64,000 bases of DNA from Candolleomyces eurysporus. Lineage: Eukaryota; Basidiomycota; Agaricomycetes; Agaricales; Psathyrellaceae. Made by a program: the position numbers and the translations under genes. This document shows, piece by piece, positions 46,011-57,591 of this stretch (positions within the stretch are counted from its first letter, which is position 1; each line of letters opens with the position of its first letter). The notes under the pieces are model-generated. The model was not told the origin of the DNA. It searched no databases and saw nothing but the letters and a program-made list of their open reading frames with translations. The stretch is taken from positions 33,819 to 97,818 of the forward strand of contig JANBPK010001209.1 in NCBI GenBank assembly GCA_027579435.1. Direction: 5' to 3'.

Positions 46011-46539
46011 GCGATAATAGAGGAAAGTATAGAAGGATTGATGGGAATGCCGCAAGCAGATGGATGCCGTCAGCGACATCAAAATTTTCGAAATCGGATC
46101 GTGGAAGAATTGAAGAACTGAGGCCTGAGTTCTCGAGCAACAGGGGAGGACGACAAGCCACAGGAGGCCTACCCGGGAGCGCTGGGAACCTCATCAGGAG
46201 GATGTGCAAATCCGAGTGGATCTGGCGAATAAGATGGGATGGACCTATGACACCACCATCCATCTAAATAGAAAGAAATACACTCGAAGGATGAATCAAA
46301 GGCCGCACTCCCTGTTACGCGTTACGAGACAGAGTGGCTGAGATAAGCCAAACATGCAAGTCCGCCGTCGCCCCACGCTCCCAGCCGCACACCACCAGCC
46401 TCGCCGTGCCTCAACTCAAGACCCGAACTTTGAAGGTAAAAAGAAATAAAATAGGGAGCAGAAACATAAAGGGACTATACTCTAAACGTTGAGCAAATTT
46501 CGAAAGCCGAAGAACACTCACCCACCACCACCAGACAGC

Positions 46540-46980
46540 TCTGGACTCAGCGCCCCGCTCCTCGAAGAGGTGATACTCAGCACAGAAGTGGTTTAACAAT
46601 GGTAGGTCTCCTTGTAGTAGATCCCGTCGTCGTGGTCGTAGCGGACATATTGAACAACCGTATTCATCAGCGGTCATCGTATTCGTCGACGTAGGTTGAT
46701 CGGAAGTCGAAATCGTCGACGGTGGTGCGGCCGTGGTTGTTGATGGAGGCGGGGTGGGTTTGGTGGCTGTGGAGATATCGGATTGGGGTCGGCTGTTGTC
46801 GTTGTGGTCGGGGCGGTGTCAAGGAGAACGGGGCTACAAATGTGTACATTAAACCCCGCTGGAAAGAGTGGTGGGGGCTTGAGACTCACGTTGTCGGAGT
46901 AGCTAGATATCACTCCCATCGTCAATAACCATCCCAGCAGGAACTAACCCAGAGATACTCACCGTCGGCCATCTTGAATC
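46540..46980 (-). pseudogene. Degenerate Thr-rich exon, unit 2
   Basis: Starts at the same atggccgaca leader (46975) and follows the Thr-rich exon of the family but with many stops and a shortened repeat. It forms the 5' half of the truncated copy at 45650-46010. Confidence 0.55.
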
Positions 46981-47453
46981 AAATCCAAACAAGGCTTCAT
47001 CAATCAGATATTAATCTTCTGCACCCACTGCCAAGTATCTCAAAGGTAGATTTGCTCGGACAGTCCACCCGCAGTCAGTGAGAAACTGGACTTCGAGTAT
47101 TTCAAGTTGGTGTTGGATATGTAACGAGTGTCGAAGTAGCTTCAGAACATAGTGATCAATCCTAGCGCTCGATGTCTTCATTGAACGTATCTTCAAATTT
47201 AAAGCTATCTAGATGAGACTTTTTTTCTCGGTACTGCCTCGTTATTTCTGAAGAGCTGAAATCCACCCCTTTGAGATCTCCGGATTGTGGCTTCTCACAT
47301 TGAGTTCCGTAACCAGGGTGCTTAACCGCCTCGGAGCTCGCTGCCTCGTGTTGGCCACATGCCAGCACTGCCTCCCAACAACAGCTTTCTCTTCGACCAC
47401 GATCATCGAACCTCTCATCGTGCCCTCGTTGTAGGCTCTCACCCTGCCATACG
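46981..47453. other. Intergenic, leader of NACHT gene 3
   Basis: Divergent region; the last ~110 bases are the conserved NACHT leader. Nothing else supported. Confidence 0.5.
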
Positions 47454-50113
47454 ATGGCCACCGTTCAGTTTCTTCCAAATGCCAACGGCGTGGGCATCTC
47501 TAACTCGACTCTTTTGATTGCTGGCGGAAATATCGTTCAGCAGTCCGTACCAGGTGCGTTAGCTCGAAACGCGTCTACAGGTTCCAGGAAGAGGCTGACT
47601 TCGGACCTCAGACCTTCATGTCAGGCTTCAACCCATTCTCGATGCTTCTCACACTCGAAATCGGAAAACATCACCCCCAGACTCGATGTGCCAGCGGGGT
47701 ACAAGGACCAAAGTCATCAAAGGAATTACCGTATGGGCGGATAGCGAAATCGAGGCAGATAACCACGTGTATTGCCTGTACGGCACAGTGGGAAGCGGCA
47801 AATCCTCCATCGCACAGGCAGTCTCGGGCAAATACCATGGAGCGGGTAGATTGCTTGCCAGCCATTACTTCTTCCGTGGGTCGGGCGAGAGAAGCACGAT
47901 GGCCCGATTTGCAGTGACTCTTGCAAGTCAGATGGCGACCGTGATCCCGGAGACGGTGCCGTTTATCGAAGCTGCACTGACCTCACACCCTGGACTCCTC
48001 AAACCGGGAACGCTATCGTTGGAATTCCAGCTGCGAAATCTCGTCTTCGAACCATTCAAAGCGGTGGCCGATTCTTCTTCTCCCCTTTCATCACCCCCCG
48101 GGAAGACATCTCCTAACCCGCTCCCATTCCTCGTTGTCATCGATGGCCTCGACGAGTGCGAAGATAAGGAAGGCATGGAGACATTCATCGACTCGATGCT
48201 CGAATTCTTCGAAGCCAATCCGACTATTCCGCTCCGGTTCTTCATTACAACCCGCGTTGAACAGCATATCCAAGATCACCTTGAGGTTCCGGAAGTTATT
48301 TTGGATAACCTTGATCGCCATGAATCCCGACACGACATCGAAATGTTCGTTGAAGCCGAGTTTGAACGAGAGGCGAAACGCAATCGCGTTATCCGGGCGT
48401 ACATCGCGCAACATGGAAATTGGCCTACAGCAGATCACCGCCACCAGTTAATTGGTCACATCAAGGGATCATTCATCTTTGCGTCGACATTGGTCAAGTA
48501 CATCCTGTGGAACAAAGGTGACGGTCTAACGCCCATGGATCGCCTGCCCCTTGCACTCGACATGAATCCAGGTCTGGATGGACTTTACACGCAAACCCTT
48601 GCACGTGTCGAACATCTCCCGCACTTCATGGACGTCATTTCAACCATCACTTTGACCGACGAGCCATTTTCCATTTCCCAGCTCACAGGTGTTCTACAAA
48701 TCAAGACTTTCAAAGTCCTGCAAGTACTTGTAGATCTCCAGAGCATCATCCAGGTGCCAGGGGCGGACACACGGGACGTTGTCACGCTATACCACACTTC
48801 CCTCCGAGACTTTCTGACGACTAAAAGCCGGTCAAGGCGTTTCTTCGTATCGCCGGATCATTATCTTCCTCTATCGTATCGCATCTTCGTCGCAAAATTT
48901 TCTGAGCCACCAGTGCTACCTGACCCAAGCTGGCTAACCACGAATCGTTATACGGTCAATGACTGTAAATTGTATTGGGACAGGTTTTTTCGATTTTCCA
49001 AGCCCACAACTTTGTTCACTGACATGAGTCAGCTCAGGGTTCGACTGTCGATGTTGACGGAACGGTCTTACTGCAATAGCTTCATATCATTAATGAATCT
49101 CTATGATCTCACATGTGGAAGTACGGTCGAGGAGTCTAGCGGGTATGGAGTAGCTCAAGCTATGGCTCTCCTTACGAGGTGGGCCGAACATATGGTGCCG
49201 GCGTTGGAGCTCGAGCTCGGGTATCACAAGGTCATCCATCCCATACGTCCGACCTTGTCCTCCTCGATGGAGAAGTGGTTGTCCAGCCTGGCCCTCGACG
49301 TTTTTGAAACGGGATATAAAACTTCTCAGATAGAGATGGTTGGGGAATCACTGGAAGAATTTCAAAGTAATATACAACGGGCTCAATCGATTGTTGAATC
49401 CAAGGCAAGTAATACATTGATCAAACACGAAACATCGTGCAATACTCACCAAAGCACAGTTTCCTGGTTGTTTTCAAGATGTAGAAGAGGAATCGACACA
49501 AAACATCGAAGTCACTGGGGAACACGCTGTGGGTGTGCATTCAGCTAGCATTTATGTGTATTCGCACTGACCTTAACATTGAAGGACTTTGTATTCCTCA
49601 CTTCCGGAGGTTCAATATCAACAATAACATTGCTGTGGGTGAGTAGGGAGGAATCTTGTACATGCACAGGTTCTAATTGAGGGCCAATCTCTACCCTAGA
49701 TATTCAGTCGGATAACCTCCATTTATCGACAACTCCACCCTCTTGGTGGCGGGAACCCCAGACTCTGCATTTCCGTCAAAGAGGAAATTGGTTCTTTTGT
49801 GGACTATTTTGTGATCAGTGGCAGGATAGAGAAGGTCAACGATTGCACTCAATCCCTCAGTAGTATCTTGGAAGAGATATCCTCGCGTGACATATATAAG
49901 AATGCGATCAGGCCGTATGAAAGGTGGGGTGATGGTAGAATAATTCTTCGTAGAACCAAACTGACAAACCCAATCCCAACCGTCATAGATCAATCTCACT
50001 TCTCTCGGATTCTGAGGAGGATTCTGAGGAGGATTATAGTATTACGAGTTCATGACAAGGAAATGATACAATCAATTCATTCAAAGCCACCATCCAACAT
50101 GCAAGTAAACTAA
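47454..50113 (+). CDS. NACHT ATPase, array copy 3
   Basis: Predicted 809-aa protein, exons 47454-47553, 47612-49404, 49460-49528, 49585-49638 and 49700-50113 (2430 nt, in frame). Walker A GTVGSGKSS is at about residues 91-99 and Walker B FLVVIDGLDECED at about 205-217. The first ~400 residues are nearly identical to copy 4. They then diverge in a short window (PPVLPDPSWLTTNRYTVNDC in this copy) before becoming similar again. GC donor of intron 3 at 49405 (gcaagt). The last exon is the longest of the four: a 12-base duplication (attctgaggagg twice, near 50010-50035) and sequence changes extend the frame past the usual ITSSMTRK-type end to SNMQVN. Expected role is an NLR-like signalling ATPase; no C-terminal repeat domain is present. 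Confidence 0.86.
49405..49459 (+). other. GC-AG intron in NACHT gene 3
   Basis: Donor gcaagt, acceptor cacag; joins ESK to FPGCFQDVEE. Retention gives a 678-aa product with a different tail. Confidence 0.74.
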
Positions 50114-50606
50114 GTAGAAAAAGGATTTATAATAAGGTACACACAAACATGTTGATCGTAGGAAAGGGGGCGAGTATAAACAGGGAATAGAAGACCCACA
50201 ACGGAGACAGTGATATAAACAGGAACAACAAAAGAGTGACTAGAAAGTGGTTTTGAAAAAAAAAGAATAAGAATGGGTAAGTAGGGCAAGAGTTCATTCA
50301 ACCAAGGTATCCCAAATTGTCATCAGTCAAAGGAATAAAGGTGGAAGGAGAGAGCAACCGGGAATAAGGGAGGAGTACCTCGGTTGGGATATATGCAAAT
50401 CGGTCGAATGCGCAGGAATGGGGGAGGAGAGAAGGGAAAGGGCGACGAGAAAAAGGAAGACCGAGAAAGGGTAACAGAAAAGAAGCTTAATAACAAATAA
50501 AAAAGTCCATAAATAGTTCGTGAAGAAGGAGAGAAGTTCCATTTTAGAAAGAGCAAGCGACGAGCGAGGGTACATATGTCCACGACCCTCGGCAGTCAAC
50601 TCGAGC
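50114..50606. other. Tail-to-tail spacer, unit 3
   Basis: Conserved with unit 4 almost base for base; includes the gggaatagaagacccacaac block. No gene. Confidence 0.6.
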
Positions 50607-52661
50607 TCACTGGTTCGCAACCTAGTCTATCATCAGCGATCAGTTCGCCGTGCTCAAGCAACAGTCAACGCACCTTCAGAACCCTCTTTGGCTCCTCATC
50701 CTCGTACTCACTCGCATCACTAAACCTCCTGTCCCCAGTCTGCGGCAGTCCTCCTTGCTGTGGCCCTTGATCAAAGGGATTAGGCAACAAGTTTCCACTA
50801 CCACCGGCCTGGGCTACGGGCGCTTGAGCTGGGGGCCGCTGATTGTATGCATCGTCATCTTCTTCCTGCACCGCATACTGCTGCTGAGACGGGTATCCAG
50901 GAGGCGGTGGTGGCGTAGAATACGACGTCGGGTACACAATCTTGGCTTCATGGCTGATCAACGACTTGTTCCGCTGCAACCCCTGCGGCTGGTCGTACGA
51001 CGGCTGCGTCTGGTGTCGTCCTCCCGCATACTGATCGTAGGTTCCCTGCTGCTGCTGCTGCTGGTACAGCCCAGCGCCAGCCCCGGCCACATGCGCACCC
51101 ATCCCGGTGTTCTCCAAGACCTCGAGCTCATGGCCCCGCGCCGTCGGGTACTCCCGACCATAGGGATGCGGCTGCTGAGGCGGCAGGCTCCCGCTCGAAG
51201 GGGCCGCGAACGCGGGGTACGGACTCCCTCCCTCCTGCAACGCCTGCCCATAACTCCCTCCATCCCTCATACTCCTCGCCCGCGCCACACCAATCCCCGC
51301 TGCACCCGCCGCTCCCCCAGCTCCGATAGCGTTGTAATCAAACACCTCTCCAGGCGCAGGCCCGTGAGAGCCCACTCCGCCGATCTCACGCATATTGTAG
51401 GATTCGGGTGCCATAGGACTTTGGTGGTACGTCCCGGGAGAGCTGACGTCCGAGTATGGCCCACTGTTGTATCCACCGCCCACGCTGCTCGCTCCTCCAC
51501 CTCCTCTGCTGCCGCCGTAGGGGTTCCTGCCGAAATCGTCGTCCTCATCGTCGAATCGTCGAATACNGGGGGGTTTGGCCATCGTGGCCTCACGAGCGGC
51601 TTCGGCGATCTCTTGGTCGAATTTCTTGGCTCGGCGGCGTCGGATACCGGTTGTGATGAGTACGATGAGGGCAATACCGATGAGGCCAACGACACTGAAT
51701 ACACCTGCGACGGCGCCTGTATTTGAGAAGAATCTGTGTTGAGGAGGGTATTGTTAGCCACATGGATCTTCGCATGAGTGATAGATGAAAAGATGAAAAG
51801 ATGGATCAAGTGGTGCAAGAAAAAGAGTAGAAGGCACCCTCGAGGAAGTGAACAGATGCCGTCAGCGACATCAAAGGTTTCGAAGTGGGTTGTCGAAGAA
51901 TATCAGAAGCAAGGACCTGTCGAGCAAAAAGGGGGGGGACGACAAGCGACTCGACGTTGGGCATTGACAGGACAGACGAGGCCCACCCAGCAGCGCTGGG
52001 AACAAGGATGTGCAAATCCATATGGATCCAGCAAATGAATGGGACGGTGATTGCCCACGACTCCACCATTCCTTTGGAAATGGAAAGGAGTGCGCTCAAA
52101 GGACGAATGGAAGGCCGCAGCACTCCCCGTTACGCGACAGAGTGGCAGGGACAAGTAAATCCACCCTTGCCCCATGCTCCCCACTGCACACAACCAGCCT
52201 CGCCGCGCCCCAACCCAAACACAAAGTTGAACGTAAAATTAATGAAATAGAGGGCGGAAGCGCAAGGGGGATGCAACCTAAACGTGTGAGAAAGCCAAAA
52301 AACACTCACCCTCCATTGCTAGACGACTCTGCTGTCGAAGTCGGCGCTATGCTCCTCGAAGAGGTGATGCTCACCACAGAAGTGGTCGTGATAACATTGG
52401 GTCCTCTTGTGGGGGTCGTCGCTGTGGTTGTAGGGGACGTAACAGGTAGTCGTCGGCGATGTCACGGTCGTTGTGCTCGTCGACGTAGTTTGACTGGTAG
52501 TCGAAGTCGCCGGCGGCGGGGAAGTAGTTGATGTTGGTGGAGATGACATAGGAGGGGTGGTGCTGGTGCTGGTGGTGGTCAAGGTATCGGATGTGGGTTC
52601 GGTTGTCGTCGTCGTTGTGGTCGGACCGGAGGTGTCGGGAGGGGCCTACGAATATGGACAT
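50607..52661 (-). pseudogene. Thr-rich TM protein gene, unit 3, frameshifted
   Basis: Nearly complete copy with the Thr-rich exon, membrane segment (TGAVAGVFSVVGLIGIALIV), Gly-rich and Gln-rich tail and final VANQ exon. Compared with copy 4, the Thr-rich exon has lost two bases just after MSIF and more further on, so its frame changes twice (one frame runs TTTCYVPYNH). The tail exon has an extra ttcgacga (8 bases, near 51550). The 8-base change would be in frame only if the N at 51567 is a real base. As read, the gene does not give a full-length protein. Confidence 0.65.
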
Positions 52662-52799
52662 GAATTCCTGCTGAGAAGAGTGGTGGGGGCTCGAGGAGAC
52701 TCACGTTGTCGTAGTAGCTAGATATCACCCCATCGTCACTAACCTATCCCAGCAGAAAATAAGGCATCGATACTCACTGTCGGCCATCTTGAATCAAAT

Positions 52800-53350
52800 C
52801 TCATGTTTTCTTGGTGGTACGAGCTGACGTCAGAGTACGGTCTGTTTGTATCCACCTCCTATGCTGCTTTCTCCTCTACTGCCGTACCCTCCACCACCGC
52901 TACTATCGTAGGGTTTCCTAAGGAAACCATCGTCTTCTTCATTGAATACGGGCGGTTTGGCCATAACTGACTCCTGAGTGGCTTCGGCCATCTCTTGGTC
53001 AGATTTCCTGGCTTGATTAGGACGATGCAGTGAGGAGGCGATACCAACAGCGCCAATGCCGCCTTTGTTGCGAAGACTCTGCACTGAGGAGGGTGTAGTT
53101 AGCCACATGGATTTTCGCATGAGAGGATGAGGAAGCGATAGGTAGATGGATGTATATGTAGGTAGATGGATGTAGATGGAAGGATTGATGGATGTGAAAG
53201 AACGGGGGATGCCATCAGCGGCATCAAATTTTTCAAAAGTGGATTGTCGAAGGGTCAACTGAGTTCTCGAGCAAGGGCTGATGACAGGCCACAGGAGGCC
53301 CACCGGGAACTTATCAGGAGGATGTGCAAATCCGTGTAGATCCCGCAAAT
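52800..53350 (-). pseudogene. Partial TM-protein copy, juxtamembrane part, unit 3
   Basis: Contains PPVFNEEDDGFLRKPYDSSG and ESSIGGGYKQTV, then degrades into the next leader (atggccgaca at about 52790). The membrane segment is missing. Confidence 0.6.
53141..53195. repeat. Imperfect gatg/gtagatgga microsatellite
   Basis: Repeats of gtagatggatgta and tgtaggtagatgga. Non-coding. Confidence 0.6.
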
Positions 53351-53539
53351 GAGATGGGATGGATGATCACTCATGACTCCACAAATGTGCTCAAAGGACA
53401 AACAGAAGGCCACAGCACTCCCCTTCACGCAAAAGAGTGCGGAGAGAAGCCAACCAAACACGCGAGTCCACCTTCGCCCCACGCTCCCAGCCGCACAAAA
53501 TCAGCCTCAACTCTGAACCCAGAGTTCAAAGGGAAAGAG

Positions 53540-54030
53540 GAATAACATAGAGGGTAGAAACGCAAGGGAAACGCACCCTAAACGTGTAGCAAAAGCCAAA
53601 AAGCGCTCACCCACCACCGCCAGACGATCTGATGTCGAACTCGGCGCCACGCACCCAAAGAGGTGATACTCAGCACAGAAGTGGATGTAACAATGGTAGG
53701 TCCCCTCAAAGTACATAGGGGCCGCCGCCGTGGTCATAGGGGACGTAGCAGCGATATTCGTCGGCAGTTGTCATGTTCGTGTCAAAATCGTCGTGGTTGT
53801 CGTGGCTGTGGTGGAGATATCGGATTGGAGTCGGCTGTTGTTGTTGTGGTCGGGGCTGAGGTGTTGAGGAGAACGGGACTACGAATGCGTACATTAATCC
53901 CTGCTTGGAAGAGTCATAGGGCAAGGGGAAACTCGCGTCGTCAGAGTAGCTACATAGATATCACTCCATTGTCACTAACCATCCCAGCAGAAAATACTAA
54001 GCCAGAGATACTCACTGTTGGCCATCTTGA
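53540..54030 (-). pseudogene. Degenerate Thr-rich exon, unit 3
   Basis: Begins at a leader like the others (54024) and follows the Thr-rich exon with many losses; the Thr repeat is short and out of frame. It is the 5' half of the 52800-53350 partial copy. Confidence 0.5.
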
Positions 54031-54446
54031 ATCAATCCAATTTTGGTTTCATATTGGTCTTCCAGATCTAAGGTAGTGTTCCTCGGGCAGCCCACCCGCG
54101 CCCAGCAGCATTTGTTGCTGGATATGTAATGATTGTTGAAGTAGTTTCAGGACATAGCGCTCAATTCCAGCATTCGGCATCTTGATTGAACGTAACTTGA
54201 AATATTCAGTTATCTTGATGAGACCTGTCCTGTCTCGTTATGTCTGAAGAGTTGAATCCACCTCTTTGGGGTCTCCGGATATGGCTCATCACATCGAGTT
54301 CTGTAAGCCGGGCGCTCAATCACCTCAAGGTCGCCGCTGCATGTTGGCCACATGCCAGCACTGCCTCCCGACAACAGCTTTCTCTTCGACCACGATCATC
54401 GAACCTCTCATCGTGCCCTCATTGCAGGCCCTCACCCTGCCATACG
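54031..54446. other. Intergenic, leader of NACHT gene 4
   Basis: Divergent region ending in the conserved leader, very similar to 47040-47453. Confidence 0.55.
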
Positions 54447-57052
54447 ATGGCCACCGTTCAGTTTCTTCCAAATGCCAACGGCGTGGGCATCTCTAACTCG
54501 AATCTTTACATTGCTGGCGGGAATATCGTTCAGCAGTCCGTACCAGGTGCGTTAGCTCAACATGTGTCTACCAGTTCCAGGAAGAGGCTGACTTCGGACC
54601 TCAGACCTTCATGTCAGGCTTCAACCCATTCTCGATGCTTCTCACACTCGAAATCGGAAAACATCACCCCCAGACTCGATGTGCCAGCGGGGTACAAGGA
54701 CCAAAGTCATCAAAGGAATTACCGTATGGGCGGATAGCGAAATCGAGGCAGATAACCACGTGTATTGCCTGTACGGCACAGTGGGAAGCGGCAAATCCTC
54801 CATCGCACAGGCAGTCTCGGGCAAATACCATGGAGCGGGTAGATTGCTCGCCAGCCATTACTTCTTCCGTGGGTCAGGCGAGAGAAGCACGATGGACCGA
54901 TTTGCGGTGACTCTCGCAAGTCAGATGGCGACCGTGATCTCGGAGACGGTGCCGTTTATCGAAGCTGCACTGACTTCACACCCTGGGCTCCTCAAACCAG
55001 GAACACTATCGTTGGAATTCCAGCTGCGAAATCTCGTCTTCGAACCATTCAAAGCGGTGGCCGATTCATCTTCTCCCCTTTCATCACCCCCCGGGAGGAC
55101 AGCTCCTAACCCGCTCCCGTTCCTCATTGTCATTGACGGCCTCGACGAGTGCGAAGATAAGGAAGGCATGGAGACATTTATCGACTCGATGCTCGAATTC
55201 TTCGAAGCCAATCCGACTATTCCCCTCCGGTTCTTCATTACAACCCGCGTTGAACAGCATATCCAAGATCGCCTTGAGGTTCCAGAAGTTATTTTGGATA
55301 ACCTTGATCGCCATGGATCCCAACACGACATCGAAATGTTCGTTGAAGCCGAGTTTGAAAGAGAGGCGAAACGCAATCGTGTCATCCGGGCGTACATCGC
55401 GCAACATGGAAATTGGCCTACAGCAGATCACCGCCACCAGTTAATTCGTCACATCAAGGGATCATTCATCTTTGCGTCGACATTGGTCAAGTACATCCTG
55501 TGGAACAAAGGTGACGGTCTAACGCCCATGGATCGCCTACCTCTCGCATTCGACATGAATCCAGGTCTGGATGGACTTTACATGCAAACCCTTGCACGTG
55601 TCGAACATCTCCCGCACTTCATGGACGTCATTTCAACCATCACTTTGACCAACCGGCCGTTTTCCATTTCCAGGCTCGCACATGTTCTACAAATCAAGAC
55701 TTTCAAAGTCCTGCAAGTGCTTGTAGATCTCCAGAGCATCATCCAGGTCCCAGGGGCGGACACACGGGGTGTTGTCACGCTATACCACACTTCCCTCCGT
55801 GACTTTCTGACAACTGAAAGCCGGTCAAGGCGTTTCTTCGTATCGCCGGATCATTACCTTCCTCTATCGTATCGCATCTTCGTCACAATAATTGTTGAGC
55901 GACCAGCGCTACCTAAATCGGGCTGGCCAGACATGAGTCGTCATACGATCCATGACTGTATATCGTATCAGGACAAGTTTTTTCGACTTTCCAAGCCCAC
56001 AACTTTGTTCACCGACATGAGTCAGCTCAGGGTTCGACTGTCGATGTTGACGGAACGGTCTTACTGCCATAGCTTCATATCATTGATGAGTTTCCATGAT
56101 TTCATATTTCAACATATGGCCAAGGAGTCTAGCGGGTATGGAGTAGCTCAAGCTACAGCTCTCCTTAGGAGGTGGGCCGAACATATGGTGCCGGCGTTGG
56201 AGCTCGAGCTCGGGTATCACAGGGTCATCCATCCCATACATCCGACCTTGTCCTACTCGATGGAGAAGTGGTTGTCCAGCCTGGTCCTCCACCCCCTCGG
56301 ATTCGGAGAGCAAATTTCTCAGGTAGAGATGGTTGGGGAATCACTGGAAGAATTTCAAACTAATATACAACGGGCTCAATCGATTGTTGAATCCAAGGCA
56401 AGTAATGCATTGATCAAACATGAAACATTGTGCAATACTCACCAAAGCACAGTTTCCTAGTCGTTTTCAACAATCAGAAGAGAAACTGACACAAAACATC
56501 AAAGTCACTGGCGAACGCGCTGTGGGTGTGCATTCAGCCAGCATTTATGTGTATTCGCACTGACCTTAATGTTGAAGGACTTTGTATTTGCCATTTCCCA
56601 AGCCTCAACGTCACCAATAACACTGCTGTGGGTGAGTAGGGAGGAATCTTGTACATGCACAGGTTCTAATTGAGGGCCAATCTCTACCCTAGATATTCGG
56701 ACGGATAACCTCCACTTATCGACAACTCCACCCTCTTGACGACAGGAACCCCAGACTCTGTATTTCCGTTGAAGGGAAAGGGGTCCTTTTCGAGGAGTAT
56801 TTTATGATCAGTGGCAGGCTAGAGAAGGTCAACGATTGCACTCAATCCCTCAGTAGTATCTTGGAAGAGATATCCTCGAGTAACATATATAAGAATGCAA
56901 TCAGGGCATATGAAAGGTGGGGTGATTGTAGAATATTTCTTCATAGAACCAAACTGACAAACCCAATCCCAACCGTCATAGATCTCACTTCTCTTGGAGT
57001 CCTGAGGATCAGGGAAGATTGTAGTATTACGAGTTCAATGACAAGGAAATAA
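54447..57052 (+). CDS. NACHT ATPase, array copy 4
   Basis: Predicted 791-aa protein, exons 54447-54546, 54605-56397, 56453-56521, 56578-56631 and 56693-57052 (2376 nt, in frame). Walker A GTVGSGKSS and Walker B FLIVIDGLDECED are intact. The long second exon has exactly the same length as in copy 3 (1793 nt) and is almost identical to it at the 5' end. It differs in the window around VTIIVERPALPKSGWPDMSR and again at FIFQHMAKESSG. The C-terminal module has the conserved ITSTYRQLHPLDDRNPRLCI and ends SSMTRK. GC donor of intron 3 at 56398; if retained, the protein ends at STVS (651 aa). The downstream convergent TM-protein gene is the only intact one of the array, so this pair is the best candidate for a working unit. 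Confidence 0.87.
56398..56452 (+). other. GC-AG intron in NACHT gene 4
   Basis: Donor gcaagt, acceptor cacag; joins ESK to FPSRFQQSEE. Retention meets a stop two codons past the acceptor. Confidence 0.75.
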
Positions 57053-57591
57053 TACAATCAATTCATTCAAAGCCACCTTCCAACACGCAAGTAAACTAAG
57101 TAGAAAAAGGACTTATAATAAGGTACACACAAACACGTTGATCGTAGGAGAGGGGGCAAGTATAAACAGGGAATAGAAGACCCACAACGGAGACTGATAT
57201 AAACAGGAACAACAAAAGAGTGACTAGAAAGTGGTTTTGAAAAAAAAAGAATAAGAATGGGTGAGTAGGGCAAGAGTTCATTCAACCAAGGTATCCCAAA
57301 TCGTCATCAGTCAAAGGAATAAAGGTGGAAGGGGAGAGCAACCGGGAATAAGGGAGGAGTACCTCGGTCGGGATATATGCAAATCGGTCGAATGCGCAAG
57401 AGTGGGGGGAGGAGAGAAGGGAAAGGGCGACGAGAAAAAGGAAGACCGAGAAAGGGTAACAGAAAAGAAGCTTAATAACAAATNAAAAAATCCATAAATA
57501 GTTCGTGAAGAGGGAGAGAAGTTCCATTTTATGAAGAGCAAGCGACGAGCGAGGGTACGTATGTCCACGACCCTCGGCAGTCCACTCGAAC
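57053..57591. other. Tail-to-tail spacer, unit 4
   Basis: Conserved spacer as in unit 3; isolated N at 57484 before an A run. No gene. Confidence 0.6.
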
